From: Garcia nutans
Taxonomy: Eukaryota > Streptophyta > Magnoliopsida > Malpighiales > Euphorbiaceae
DNA length: 64,000 nucleotides
Direction of reading: 5' to 3'
Assembly (NCBI GenBank): GCA_947685225.1
Contig: CANTUV010000033.1
Span: 56,025,001-56,089,000, forward strand
The position numbers were made by a program, and so were the translations under genes. This document shows, piece after piece, positions 37,530 through 50,150 of this stretch. Within the stretch, counting starts at the first letter, position 1; each line of letters opens with the position of its first letter. The notes beneath the pieces were generated by a model that saw only the letters and a program-made list of their open reading frames with translations, did no database searches and was not told the origin of the DNA.

Positions 37530-39330
37530 AAAATATTACATTTTCAAACAAAAACAACTACTCAAATATCAAAGTTGACAATGGTAGCACATAGTGAAAT
37601 AAACTCTCCTATGTGGAAACAAAATGCTTCCATCTTGGCAATTGCTACTAAAATTACCTCTACACACTAGCTAAATGTGACTAGTCATCGATAGCCGGAT
37701 TCACTTTTTGATATTTAATTTAAAATTTCATTATGTGTAATGTATACTCTAATGACTTTAATTATTTTTCTTTCATTCAAAAAAAATGAGATACGAAATA
37801 ATCCAAAAAAATCTTACCAAAAATTGCATGCATTTAATAAACAAAATTAGCTAAATTATGAGAAAAATATTACCTTTTGAAAGAGACAACTACTCAAAAA
37901 CATTAAAGTTTACAATGTTAGCATGTATCACTCTAAAAAGTATACATCAAAGTTTACAATATTAGCATGTATCACTGTAAAAATATAATGATGTTATATT
38001 TATTGATGTATATGCATGAGGGAAAAAGGGAAATAAACTATCTTGTTTATATATGTTATTAAACATTTGCAACTAGTCAAATACTACTAGAATTACCTCT
38101 ACACAATGCTAACTATGATTCAGAAGTTAAAATGCCTAGATTTATATACAAGAAGCGAAAAGTAAATGTTTTTGTATGCTTTTTTAATTTTATTTTAAAT
38201 TATAGCTTACGGTTGGATTCACTTTAAAATTTAATTAAAATTTTTATTTTGTGTAATGCATATTCTAATAACTTGAATTCTTTTCTTTCTCTTAAAAAAG
38301 TTTGAAATATAAAAAAATCCGAAAAAATCTTAACTTATCAGAAGAAATTGTATACATTTAATAAGTAAAATTAAATAATTTATGAGAAAAATATTACCTT
38401 TTGAAACAAAACGGCTACTCAAAAATTTAAAATTTACAACATTAGCATGTATCATTGTAAAAATATGATGATGTTGTATTTATTGCAGGGAAAAAGAGAA
38501 GTAAATTATTAACTATCTTGTTTAAACTATTAACTATCTTGTTTATCTATGATATTAAACATTTTCAACTAGTCAAATACTACTAAAATTACCTCTGCAC
38601 ACTAGCTAACCGTTATTCAGAAGTTAAGATGCCTAGATTTATATATATATATATATATATATATAAGGAGTGAAAGTAAGTATTTTTGTATACTTTTTCA
38701 ATTCCATATTAAATTAAAATTGACAGTCATATTCACTCTAACATTTAATTAAAATTTTTATCACGTGTAACGCATACTCTAATTTCTTGAATTCTTTTCT
38801 TTATTTTAAAAAAGTTTAAGATGTGAAAGAATCTGAAAGAATTTTACCTCATTAGAAGAAATTATAAACATTTAATACGTAAAATTAACTAAATTATGAG
38901 AAAAAATATTACCTTTTGAAATAAAACTACTACTTAAAAACATTAAATTTTACAATGTTAGCATGTATCATTGTAAAATATGATGTTGTATTTATTGATG
39001 CATATGCATGAGGGAAAAAGGAGAATAAACTATCTTGTTTATATATAATATTTAAACATTTTCAACATTTAAACATTTTCAACTAGTCAAATGCTACTAA
39101 AATTTTCGCTCAAAAAAAAATGTTACTAAAATTACCACTGTACGCTAGCTAACTATTAGAAATTAAAATGCTTATAACTATATACATAAGAAGTGCCACT
39201 TATATTATTTCAATTTCATACTAAATTAAAATTGACACTCGAATTCATTTTTGATATTTGATTTAAAAGTTTCATTGTGTAATGTGTATTTTTTCATTTA
39301 ACTTAAAATATTTTAATGAATTAATTTGTT
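37530..39330. repeat. Diverged ~0.5-kb tandem repeat upstream of the response regulator
   Basis: About three and a half head-to-tail units. The landmark (G/A)AAAAATATTAC(C/A)TTTTGAAA recurs with ATTAC at about 37535, 37869, 38393 and 38908. A second landmark, CTACTAAAATTACCTCT-like, recurs at about 37645, 38084, 38580 and 39094. Shared inner stretches include TTAGCATGTATCA, TTATGAGAAAAATATTACC and CTATCTTGTTTATATAT. Spacing is 440-525 bp for most units and shorter for the first. The units differ by many substitutions and small indels, so the array is old. It covers the likely promoter of the response regulator. Confidence 0.85.
38641..38665. repeat. AT microsatellite in the third tandem unit
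   Basis: About twelve AT units within the tandem array. The other units have a short TTTATATACAAG-type sequence at the same spot, so this is a unit-specific expansion. Confidence 0.85.
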
Positions 39331-39910
39331 TTCCTTTTTGTATAAAAAGGTTTAAAATGAATAAGATTCTAAGAATTCAAAAAAAATTCACTTCCCTCAA
39401 AAAACAACAATATTTAAACAGAATAAACGGGAACGTACTTATTTTTTTTTTGGTGACGGATTTTATTGTCGCTAAAATATCTAGCAACTCTAAATTTAAT
39501 GGCGCCGTGTCCGTACTGATTATTTTCCTTCTGCGACGCCTATTTAATATTCTACGTTAACAACCAAAGGATTCACTGCGATTAAATAAAATTCCACTGT
39601 CGTATATAATAACTAATCTCTCATAAACAACAGCGGATGACAATATTTAATTTGTTGGCTGGCTTTCTCAATTTTCTTTTTGTTGTTAATATTGGGAAGG
39701 GAAAAAAATTCTTTCATATTTCAATCTCAATCGTCCACCAATTTTTTTTTTTTGGGTTCTTACCCATTCCCTCAATGATCAATTTCAACAACTAGACTCT
39801 GAATAAGTTCGAAAAATGAAAAAAATAAATGCACAAACAAGTTGATTAAGATCAATTATAAAGAGACTACAATTAATGTTTGGCAGCCAAAATAGAGTAT
39901 TTATCATCTA

Positions 39911-41397
39911 TCAGATTCTGGAATCTAATGCCAATATGGTGGTGAGATTCATGGGATTCATGTACTCGGAAGAGCCGGTCATCATCTGCTGTACAATAAT
40001 TCTGTTTGCCTTTTCTGATGGATGAAATGGATCCCAAAATGCATAGAGGTCACGGTTAGAGCACAAGTTTGATAATATTGTGCATAGTCCCATGCCATTA
40101 TTTGGTCCTTGCCCACAACATGCCATTTTTGATGTTATGAATCCTGTCCCAACATATAATTAATGTTACTTATAAATCAACTATTAAGTGAAAGCAAGCA
40201 TATGGGGTCTAAACAATATAGTATACCAAATGCTTGGGGGTTATTGACGAAATCCAGGTGCATTTGTTGAGTGTTTACACTGATAAAAACATCTCTGCCA
40301 ATTTTTTTGTTGAGTTCGCTTAACATTTGAACAAGTTGTGGATTGTATAAGTTAACAGCTCGCTGTAGTTCAGCTGAGCATCCACCATTAGTCCCCCGCA
40401 TCGCTAATTCTGCAGGAACACAACCCAATGGTCCATTGCCTGTCACAAGAACTCGACATGCTCCCAATTGATACAGCCTCTGCAGTGATGGGAATTTAAC
40501 TAAATTCAATTCTATTTTGCCAATTGTTTTACTTGGAAAAATGACAAATTGAGTCATTTTGAATGAAATTCTTATATATTGTAAACAGAGGATTACCAAT
40601 AATAAATTTTTGTATTCAGAAATGACGAATTTAACATAATCTGGCAAATTATATTGTTGAGACCTGGCAGAAGAGGGAACCAAGTAATAGTTGTTAACAA
40701 AATCATTGCCACCAACTGTAATGAGGACAAGTGCTTGGTTGACAAGTCGCCGGGTTTGCTCTGCCCCTATCAGGGCTTGAACTCGTTCTTGGTATTCCTG
40801 GAAATACTCCAATTGTCGATACATTCTTATGATATTTAGCTGCAGATGTTAAATTAATTAAATATGCCTTGGATCAGCATTCAAAGCAAACTTTGATTTA
40901 AGCAGAAAGTTTATTATAATGAAAATAGCACATTGAACTTACAAATTGAATTCCAGTGTCGTTAAGGACTCCAATTCCAGCAGAAGCAAAATTGGCACCA
41001 ACAAGTAGCTTTTGTCCTCTCAGCTCTGGACTCAGATATGGCAATGTAGGTTCTGACCCAATTTGCTCACCTGAAAAATGCATGCAATAGACATTATATT
41101 ATTAGATTATATAGTTTTCAGTCGGATTTGTTTCAGTGTCAATAAGTATTTGCAATTCAATTAACTGATAATGTCAGGAATATTAAGTCCATTAGAGAAA
41201 CGGCCAGTGGGTCGACGAGTAGGATAATCAATCCCATAAGGGGGTGCATCGGCTCGAGCACTTGTAACTAAGTAGTTGTTATTTCCACTATCAACAAGTG
41301 AATCACCAAACACAAAGAAGGCTCTTGATTCAGCTTGGAGAACAAAGATTTTCAATGCCAATACAAGTCCTAAAATAACCCAACAAGAAATTGCCAT
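39911..41397 (-). CDS. GDSL esterase/lipase, LTL1 group, copy A
   Basis: Five exons (41397-41166, 41070-40943, 40839-40597, 40479-40227, 40143-39911) give 362 aa, the usual length for plant secreted GDSL lipases. Visible: signal peptide (about 1-22), block I FFVFGDSLVDSGNNNY with catalytic Ser33, block II GANFASAGIG with its oxyanion Gly, block III TVGGNDF with Asn165, and block V WDPFHPSEKAN with Asp323 and His326. Also TGNGPLGCVPAELAMRG. The family hydrolyses acyl esters outside the cell or in the secretory path, often in cuticle or stress-related lipid turnover; the real substrate is unknown. It is the most downstream of five tandem copies and looks intact. Confidence 0.95.
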
Positions 41398-43000
41398 TGA
41401 CAGGGCTAGTAATGATGAAAAATAACTTTATGTTTGTTATATGAGAATGAGACTGTGCTATATAGAAAAAAGAATAGTAGAATCTTATGGCCCTTAATAG
41501 TTTCTCAAGAAAAGGGTGATGAAAATGTAGCCAGCTAGTTTAGATGTGGCAACAACTTGCAGTTGTTTGCAACTAAATGCAAAGATATTGCTTTTACATA
41601 GTTTGGTGCAAACCTTTACCCAAAATCACATTCTATTGTTATTTTTTTATATAGCTTTGAACTCAGAATTGAACTCAAAATTATGTGGAAAAAATATACA
41701 AATCCATAATGTAAACATGAATTCAGTATTTTATTTAGTTTTCAACCAAAAAGTCATGTTTGATAAAGACTAATTAAGGCAAAAAATAATAATAATAATT
41801 TACTTGACAGTTCCAAGGAAGGTTGGCTTCGTCCCTATGAGACCTGTACATGGGTCCCATAAGCACTTTGTACATGTGATCTATACATGAAAATTTTAAC
41901 ACAAGAATTTCATTTTGAGACTACCTTTTTTTTATAAAAAAAAAATAAAAAATATATATATATATGTAAAATTTGAGCCACCAAATAAAATAATGTACTT
42001 GGAGCTGCAAATTCCCTGGCATGAGATGAGACAAGTTGTGTGTATTTTTAATTTCTGAAGATATATTAATGATAAACTGATGGTATAGCAAATTAGTAAC
42101 TAATTGAACCTTTCTACTAAGAAGACTTGTGAGTTGCATAAATTAGTTGTAGTTGGAAAGAACTGCACATATTCAAGAATCACTTCCACCGCTCTGAAAG
42201 GAAGTATTAATAATGTACTACAGTTCATAAATTAATGTTAACCTGATAAATCTCAACTATTTTTCTATGGTTAAAACGTTATATTTCTGATCACCACAGA
42301 TTTCCTGGAACTTCTGAGCCAAATTCTGCATTTCTTTAGACCTTCAGAACAAAATATCCATTTTTCTAAATTTTAATGATTTTTGACGGGGAATAATTTA
42401 GTTTATCAACACTATAATATGGGTGTGGGCGAACTAACTTTTCCAGGCTCTTAAAATCGTCAAGTTTTCCTCTTGTTGCAAAAGTGCTTCTCTTGTATTG
42501 TTGGAAAGTTTACTGGCCACATGCAACCTGTGTTAATCAACACAGATAATCGAATTTGAAAAATTCATGAGAATGGACTATTCTATTCTATTTGCAACTT
42601 TCTTTCTTATTTTTGAACTTTTTAGGTTGATTTTTTTTTACTGTTAATTAATTGTTCAAGCCAATTTTTTAAGTGTTTAGGTTCCAACTTTGATCTTGTT
42701 ATTCATTGGCACTTCAGTTCTGCTCTAGCAACGTTGAAGCTCAAACATGTTAGATTACTTGTTCAAGCTTTACTTTAGATTTTTTTATAAAAGAAAATAT
42801 CAATTAGGTTTTGATTAAGATTTTAAACTTGCAACAATCAACATTTCATAGATTTGAAAATTATAGATATAGAAACAACTACATTGAAATAAAAACTTGG
42901 TAGAGTTTTTCAATTTACTTGGAAGTCATCTGCTAATAACAATAAAATTAATTAGTTTTACACATTATTAGGAAAGATCCAATAGAGTCTTGAATAAAAA
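41398..43000. other. Spacer between GDSL copies A and B
   Basis: Holds the copy A promoter and the copy B 3' region. AT-rich, with a TA microsatellite near 41951-41963. No GDSL relic, RNA gene or transposon end was recognised. Confidence 0.6.
41458..41465 (-). promoter_or_regulatory. TATA box of GDSL copy A
   Basis: CTATATAG-type sequence about 65 bases upstream of the ATG on the minus strand, in the position shared by all five copies. Confidence 0.6.
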
Positions 43001-44848
43001 TCATGTACTGGCATCCAAGGCCATGATGGTGCTAAGATTCATTGGGTACATGTAAATGGTAGAGCCTGAGAAAATTTCTTCAACAATCAATCTGTTTGCC
43101 TTCTCAGATGGATGGAATGCATCCCAAAATGCATAGAGGCCTCTGTTAGGACACAAATTTGATGCTACTGTGCATAGTCCTAAACCATTATACGGTCCTT
43201 GTCCACAACAGGCAACCTTTGATGTAGTGAAACCTGCAATTAAATTATTTTAATTGAACCAATCTCTTAATTAAGGATTTGATCATTGTTTACATTATAA
43301 TTATATATGCATTCTTACCAAATGCTTGGGGATTATTGATAAAATCCATGTTCATTTTTTGTGTATTTGCGCCAATAAAAACATTTTTACCAATTTTTTT
43401 GTTTAGTCGTTTCATCATCTCAACAAGTTGAGGGTTATACAAGGAAGCAGCTTGCTGAAGTTCGGCTGAGCAACTGCCATTTCCTGTACCTCGCATAGCT
43501 AGTTCTGCAGGGACACAGCCCAGTGGGCCAGTACCTGTCACCAGAACTCTCCGTGCTCCCAGTTGATATAGCTTCTGCAATGCATTATACAGACAGCAAA
43601 AAAAAATAAAAATAAAAAAAGTAATGCAAGTATTAATTCGCCAATTAGAAATTCATAATCTAAGCAAATTAGTATTGGGAATTGGAAATTACCGTCAACA
43701 ATTTTATGTATTCAGAAATGAGAAACTTGACATAATTTGGCAAAGAAAATTGGCGAGACCTAGCAGAATAAGGAACCAAGTAGTAGTTGTTAACAAAATC
43801 ATTGCCACCAACAGTGATGAGAACAAGCGCTCCTTTAACCAGTCGCTTAGTCCTACCAGCTCCGATCAGAGCACCAACTCGCCGCTGGTATTCTTCAAAA
43901 TATTCCAATTGTCTATACATTCTGATTATGTTCAGCTGCAAATGCAACCATAACCCTACTTAGCATTTGAAACTCTACATATACATTATGAGGAAAATCT
44001 TACGGATGAGCATGACCTCTAAGATTATATGATTTTTCTATTATTATTTTTGTAATAATTTTTTATTGGTCAGTATTTATGTACCCGATTTAAATAAGAA
44101 TTTTTATTGTTCTGATATGTACTGCATTAAAATAATTGATTTTAGTTTTTATGTTACTTTTAGTCAGGTAAAATATTGTAACATTTAAAAAAAATTAAGG
44201 TAGTTTGATAAGGACTAAAGTGCAATTTAATTTAAAATATTAGAATGTAACTAAAAATTATCAAGAAGAAAGGGCTTATTTTGTAACTAACCATTTTCTA
44301 AAATAATCGCCAATAGTTAAGTTTAGTAACATAAAAAGAAGCATTTTAGGCCAATGCAAGTGCTTGACTTACAAACTGATTCCCAGTGTCATTGAGGATT
44401 CCAATTCCAGCAGAAGCAAAATTGGCACCGTTAAACAACCTTTCTCCACTTAATTCTGGACTTAGATACGGCAACACAGGTCCAGATCCAATTCGCTCGC
44501 CTAATAGAATGCATAAAATTAAATTATTAATTAATATCTTAATAATGAAGAATAATATAAATTTAATTGTAAAATTAATTTAAAAACCTAACTGATGAGA
44601 TCTGGAATGTTAAGGCCATTGGAGAAACGGCCTGTGGCACGATGAGTTGGATAATCAATTCCGTAAGGAGGCGAATCGGCACGAGCAGTGGTTGCTAGGT
44701 AGTTATTGTTGCCACTGTCAACAAGTGAATCTCCAAACACAAAAAATGCCCTACCCTCAGCTTCCATAACATCATTTGTTGCTAAAGCTGATAAAAGAAA
44801 AATCGTCACCATCCGAGTAAAGCATGAAAATGAAGCAGCCATTGACAT
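43001..44848 (-). CDS. GDSL esterase/lipase, LTL1 group, copy B
   Basis: Five exons (44848-44593, 44500-44373, 43935-43693, 43574-43319, 43233-43001) give 371 aa. It has a signal peptide (about 1-30), block I FFVFGDSLVDSGNNNY with Ser41, block II GANFASAGIGILNDTG, block III TVGGNDF, and block V as WDAFHPSEKAN with Asp332 and His335 kept, the usual Pro after Asp being Ala. Exon 4 carries one extra codon relative to the sister genes (RGTGNGSCS). Exon sizes 128, 243 and 233 equal those of the other copies. It is expected to be an active secreted acyl esterase; substrate unknown. First-choice start is MSMAASFS; a second Met two codons later is equally possible. Confidence 0.94.
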
Positions 44849-45505
44849 TTATATATACAATTCCAAGAATTATAAAATAGTTGTGGGATGAAACAAATAA
44901 TGATATGGAAATGGGGTTTATATAAATAGAAATAGTTAACTGTGGATCTTAGCTTCATTGAATAAAAAGGAAAATTAACACACTATATGCAAGCTTGTAT
45001 AGTTGGGGTGAATTGCAGCTACTTGTTGTAATTTATTATAAGTTCTTTAATTTTTCTATACGTTCCTCTGCAAAAGTTTATCAGCTTTTCCGTACTTCAT
45101 GTGATGATTGGCTGTTGCATAACTAAGCTTTTTTTTTTTTTGATAAATTAACTAAGCATTTTTTTTATCAGACTGTTTGTACCCTTAATTAATTAATTTA
45201 ATTTATGCTTATCAATGTAAAGCAAAAATAATAAATTTTGATTTAGTAGTATTGGCATTATTTGCAGAATTATGAAATTATGAATTTGAATCCTAACCAT
45301 AACAACCAAATTAAGTAATTAACCCATAAGGAAAAAAATGGAAGAATGAAAACAAGTAGTTTTTTAATTTGAAGCATTCACTCTATGTATTGTTTCAACA
45401 CACGAATTTCCTGGAAAATTATAAGCTGCTACATCAGGGTATTATTATAGAGAAATGGAAAAAACTAAAGTTTGCAAGAGAAACCGATACTAATAAATTA
45501 ATTAA
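44849..45505. other. Spacer between GDSL copies B and C
   Basis: The shortest gap in the array, about 0.66 kb. It holds the copy B promoter and copy C 3' end. There is a T-run near 45129-45140. Nothing else was recognised. Confidence 0.6.
44918..44925 (-). promoter_or_regulatory. TATA box of GDSL copy B
   Basis: TATATAAA on the minus strand, about 70 bases upstream of the ATG. Confidence 0.65.
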
Positions 45506-47253
45506 CTAGGTCCTGGGATCCAGAGTCAAAATGGTGCTAAGGTTCATAGGGTTCATATACTGAGTAGAGCCAGTAAACATCTGTTGAACAATGATTCTAT
45601 TTGCCCTTTCTGATGGATGGAATGGATCCCAAAATACATAAGCATCTCTGTCAGAGCATAAATTTGATGCTGATGTGCAGAATCCTAGTCCATTATATGG
45701 TCCTTGTCCACAACAAGCAATCTTTGATGTACTAAACCCTGTTTACAAATTAATATTCACATTAATCCATGAAATTTATATATTTTTGCTTAATCTTAAA
45801 TTTTCATTTCTTCCCATTTAACTCTTGAAAAATTTATTAGTAATAAAATCATGGGAAGATTTTTAAGAGAATTAACTTGATTAGCTAATTACCATATGCT
45901 TGAGGATCAGTAATAAAATCTGCACTCATTTTGCCTGTATTAGCAGCAATGAAAATATCCGACCCATAATGAGAATTAAGTTGTTTAATAATTTGATTGA
46001 GTTGAGGATTGTATAAGACTGCAACTTGCTGCAATTCAGCTGAGCACTGCCCATTTATGCTTCTCAAGGCCATTTCCGCCGGAACACAGCCTAATGGGCC
46101 TGTCCCCGTTACAAGAACCATCCGAGCTCCAAGATCATAAAGCCTCTGAAAAATAAGAATAATGATCGTCATTGATATTAATTTTTAATACAAACTTTCC
46201 ATATCATTGAAAAAGTGATGAAATAATTAAATTAAACCATATTTTTCATTGGAAATTAATACTTACCATAAGAAGCTTTTTGTACTCAGAAATGACAAAC
46301 TTGACATAATCTGGGAGACGATATTGTTGAGACCTTATAGAGTTAGGAATCAAATAATAGTTATTAACGAAATCATTACCACCAACTGTAATAAGCACAA
46401 GAGCCTCATTAACAAGTTTCTGGGTCTGCTCAGCTCCAATTAGGGCAGCCACTCTTGATTGATATTCTTCAAAATATTGAAATTGTTGAAACATTCTAAT
46501 TATATTTACCTGAAAAGTATTTTATCATTTGAACACTGGTTAAATATTTATTATAAATTCTTTTCACACCTTGAAAAATTCAAAAGAGAATACTCGAGCT
46601 ACCAAAGTTTTGAGTATCATAGTTAATTATAGTTTATTTGTATCATTATTACTTTTTAATTACATAAGACTTTCTTTTTTAATATATTACTGAATCCCCA
46701 TTGAATTGCAATGGCATTTTAATATTTTGGAAATATTGATATTAAAAAAATGTTGCACTTACAAATTGAACTCCAGTGTCATTGAGGATTCCAATTCCAG
46801 CTGAAGCAAAATTGGCACCAACGAGTAGCTTTTCTCCATTGAGCTCTGGACTCAAGTATGGCAACAAAAAATCTATGCCAAGATGTAGACCTATGTGTGC
46901 AATACATGTGTTGTATTAGTATAAGAAAAAAATGACATGAACTATATACAAGTTACACAACATTAATTGAAATGTTATGGGAAAAAAATAAAACACAAAT
47001 CAACCCAACTAATAAAATCAGGAATGTTAAGTCCATTCGAAAACCGGCCAGTAGGTCGATGAGTCGGAAAATCAATGCCATAAGGCGGACAGTCTGCCCG
47101 TGCTGTGGTGGCTAAGTAATTATTGTTACCATTGTCAACAAGTGAATCTCCAAACACAAAAAAAGCCCTGGCCTCAACTTGAGGTGCAAGAGTCCCCATT
47201 GCCGTGAATAAGACTACGATCATTGAGGATATGATAGTCATTGAACAACCCAT
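45506..47253 (-). CDS. GDSL esterase/lipase, LTL1 group, copy C
   Basis: Five exons (47253-47010, 46890-46763, 46509-46267, 46145-45893, 45738-45506) give 366 aa, the length recalled for Arabidopsis LTL1. Signal peptide about 1-28; block I FFVFGDSLVDNGNNNY with Ser37; block II GANFASAGIGILNDTGVQF; block III TVGGNDFVNNYYL; block V WDPFHPSERAN with Asp327 and His330. The second exon starts with an unusual segment (SLHLGIDFLLPYLS) where the sisters read S-x-Q-I-G-S. The reading frame is complete. It shares its sequence pattern (NSIRSQQY, QYMNPMNLST) most closely with the neighbouring pseudogene copy D. Confidence 0.95.
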
Positions 47254-47337
47254 GAAATTGGAAGTGAAGAAAACGTTAGAAAATAGTATTGCATTTGATA
47301 ACTTGTTTCATGGACATGACCAAGAGGAAGAAAAGGC

Positions 47338-47345
47338 TTATATAA
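47338..47345 (-). promoter_or_regulatory. TATA box of GDSL copy C
   Basis: TATATAAG on the minus strand, about 85 bases upstream of the ATG. Confidence 0.6.
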
Positions 47346-47994
47346 ATAAAGGGTTATTGTTGATAGAGGAAAACATAGGACCACTAGAACAAAAACTATC
47401 TATTACTAGTAGTTGTGAATTCGAAAATGCATAAATTAAAATGATTCATATATTTACCTTATGGCACCGTTTATCTAGGCTGTTATTAATAATAAATAAA
47501 TTGATCTCTGCATTTTGATTTATTAACATCAGAATACAGCTTTCAAATTGTAAATGCAGTATAATTATCTTTTGAATGTAAATTATCTAATTGTTGCAAT
47601 ACAAACTTTAAAATAAAATAAAAATTGGCAAGTGGGACTTTAAGTAACCATACATTAAAACAGAATAAAAATGAACTGAAGTTATTAGCAGTAGAAACAG
47701 CTCAAAGCCACTATTTCTAATTGATCAAACAAAAGCTAATTCAATTAAACGTTTTAATCTTTCTTTTAAAAGCTCTTAAATTTCCAACTGTATTTTTAGA
47801 ATAGAAGCCACATGCATGACAACCCAACAGGTCCTTTTTCCAATATAATAGAAATCAGACAGGTTATTTTATTTTCTTTTATCCATTATTGGCACATGAA
47901 AAATGAAATATTCTATACTGTATATTGGTAAATCTCATGCATATATGTATTCTCTGATATCAGACAGGTCTTTACTATTTGCTCTTTTAGTTAT

Positions 47995-48051
47995 ATTCAT
48001 CTAGAAATATTAATGAGGTGGCTGATTTCTTCTCACGCTACCATTCTTGAT
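47995..48051 (+). other. Possible RNase-H-domain relic
   Basis: The plus strand reads HSSRNINEVADFFSRYHS then stop, similar to the R-x-x-N-x-V-A-D-x-L-A-R tail of plant LINE RNase H. Very short and uncertain. Confidence 0.3.
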
Positions 48052-49216
48052 GTTGCTGAAACTATTTGGATATATAGAGGGAGTTTCCCACTTGGCTGCT
48101 TCTCTAATCCTCGATTATGTAGTTCATTTGAATCTACAAGAAGCCTGTGAGCAGCATTTCTCCAAAAAAATAAATTTTAAATTTTATTTCATTTTGGTTC
48201 AAATTCAATAAAAAATGCCCCTACACACATGATTGCTTTGGACCTCTACATCTCATCACACACGATTGCTTTGGACCTCTAAATCTCATCAATCTAAGCA
48301 CTCTCTAATTTATTAATATTTTGAACCGTCAGTGATCTATTCTGCAACTTTCAGATTCCAAATTTACAGAAGCAAACGGAGCGGTTATTTGCAGCAAATG
48401 ACCAACTTACGAACAAAATAAACTAAGTCCTAATGAGTTACAATCTAATGATAAATATATTTTTTAATGTACAGCAGGCTCCTTCCTTCTCTCCCTTGTA
48501 TCAATACTCAAAATAAATAAATAAACGACAAATTATTTTTCTTGTCGTTTGAGAGCAACAGAAACTTCTCTCTCTCATCTGCTCGTTTGAAATTTTTAGT
48601 ATGATTTTATTAAAAAAAAAAAGAATTGGAATAATTATGTGGAACAGATGACTTTAGTTTTTATGGAGTAATTTAATAAAATATTACTCCAGTGACAATT
48701 TAATAATTACTGTCAAAAGTTAAAGTTACAAATTGAGCATTCTAGGTCCATTACCCTTGGTTCATATTTCATTATTTAAGCGTCCAAAAATGTATTTTTC
48801 TATTTATGGTAGTTAAGGATAAATTTTTATTTCGTTACTTATTTTTGATAGAGATATCGGATCGAGATATAGTTTGGATATTTTGTCTATCTCGTTAAAT
48901 ATTATCTTTATATGTTTGTAATTCTTTTTATTTTTGTCAATTTGTTTCTTTTTTAAAATTTTTCTTATTTGAAATTAGAGTTTCTATAACCGTAAGAAAA
49001 ATGTGATCAGTATTTAGATTTCAAAAATATTTCTACAGAGAAATTTTTTTCTCTTTTGTGTCTATTTTTTAGGTATTTTTAAACTAAACATGTTGTAGCA
49101 CTTTTCACTAAATTTCACTACGTCACATAATATTCATTTTCTTATTTTTTTATAGAATATAAACATTTATTAATTATATATAAATAAATTTTAATAAATT
49201 ATGACCTTTGTAAATA

Positions 49217-49828
49217 CTTTGGCTCTATTCTTCAAAAAGATTGGGTTATGAAGAATATGTAAATCATAGGATTAAAGCTGGTTGGATGAAGTGGAGGGGT
49301 GCTATAGGAGTTTTATGTGATTGAAAGATATCAATTAAATTAAAAGAAAAATTTTACCGCACTACAATACGGCCTGCGATGATGTATAATAGTGAGTGTT
49401 GAGCAGTAAAAAAAATATATGAGTAAAATGCATGTTGCGAAAATGAGAATGATAAGATGGATGTATTTATGGTCATACTAGAATGGATAGAATCCGCAAT
49501 GAATGCATTAGAGAAAAGTTGATGTAACGCCTATTAAAGATAAGATAAGAGAGCATAGATTGAGAAGGTTTGGTCATACAAAACGAAGATCTACCGATGC
49601 GCCGGTTAGAAAAACCGAACAAATTAACGTAGATATAGCTAAAAGAGACAGAGTTATGACTAAACTAACTTGGTCAAAGGTAGTCCAAAATGATCTTATG
49701 ATGTTATATCTAGCAGAAGAGATAACCTTAAATCGTATTGAGTGGAAAAGAAGAATCTATATAACCGACCCTAATTGACTTGAGTTGAGTTGAGTTGAGT
49801 GACCTTTGTTGAGTTGAGTTGAGTTGTG
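49217..49828 (+). mobile_element. Degenerate 5'-truncated RTE-like LINE
   Basis: On the plus strand the remains read EEYVNHRIKAGWMKWRGAIG, then KEKFYRTTIRPAMMYNSEC, stops and frame losses, then from about 49533 to 49778 an open stretch with LRRFGHTKRR, APVRKTEQI, WSKVVQNDL and RIEWKRRIYITDPN, the C-terminal end of plant LINE reverse transcriptase. It ends in a (TTGAG)n tail (about 49780-49827). A 15-bp target duplication TGACCTTTGTAAAYA, with one mismatch, lies at 49202-49216 and 49829-49843. It is older than the LINE in PIR, as its frame is broken and its flanks have diverged. Confidence 0.85.
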
Positions 49829-50150
49829 TGACCTTTGTAAACATTTTCTAATTTTATATGCAACCTTTTAGTTAGATATTGATTTAAATATGACAGTTTG
49901 CAGTTCTCTATCAAGACGATAATAAGTAGAGATTTTGTAAAAAATTGAATTAGAGAACGAGAGAAAGAGAATTCTGATTTATACCATAAATATATATAAT
50001 CACTGTCAACAATTCAACTTTAAGACATTTAATTGAATGCCTTAAAAGATGAACAGCTACATTATATATGTTTTATTATTATATAGAGATAATTTAAAAA
50101 AAAAACCTTCTGTAAAAAATTTTAGGTATTCCACACAAAAGAAAAAGAAA

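Larger units (their letters stand above)
47254..50150. other. Spacer between GDSL copies C and D
   Basis: AT-rich. It holds the copy C promoter, a plus-strand RTE-like LINE relic (49217-49828), and a possible short RNase-H-type relic near 47995-48050. No intact gene is seen. Confidence 0.6.
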
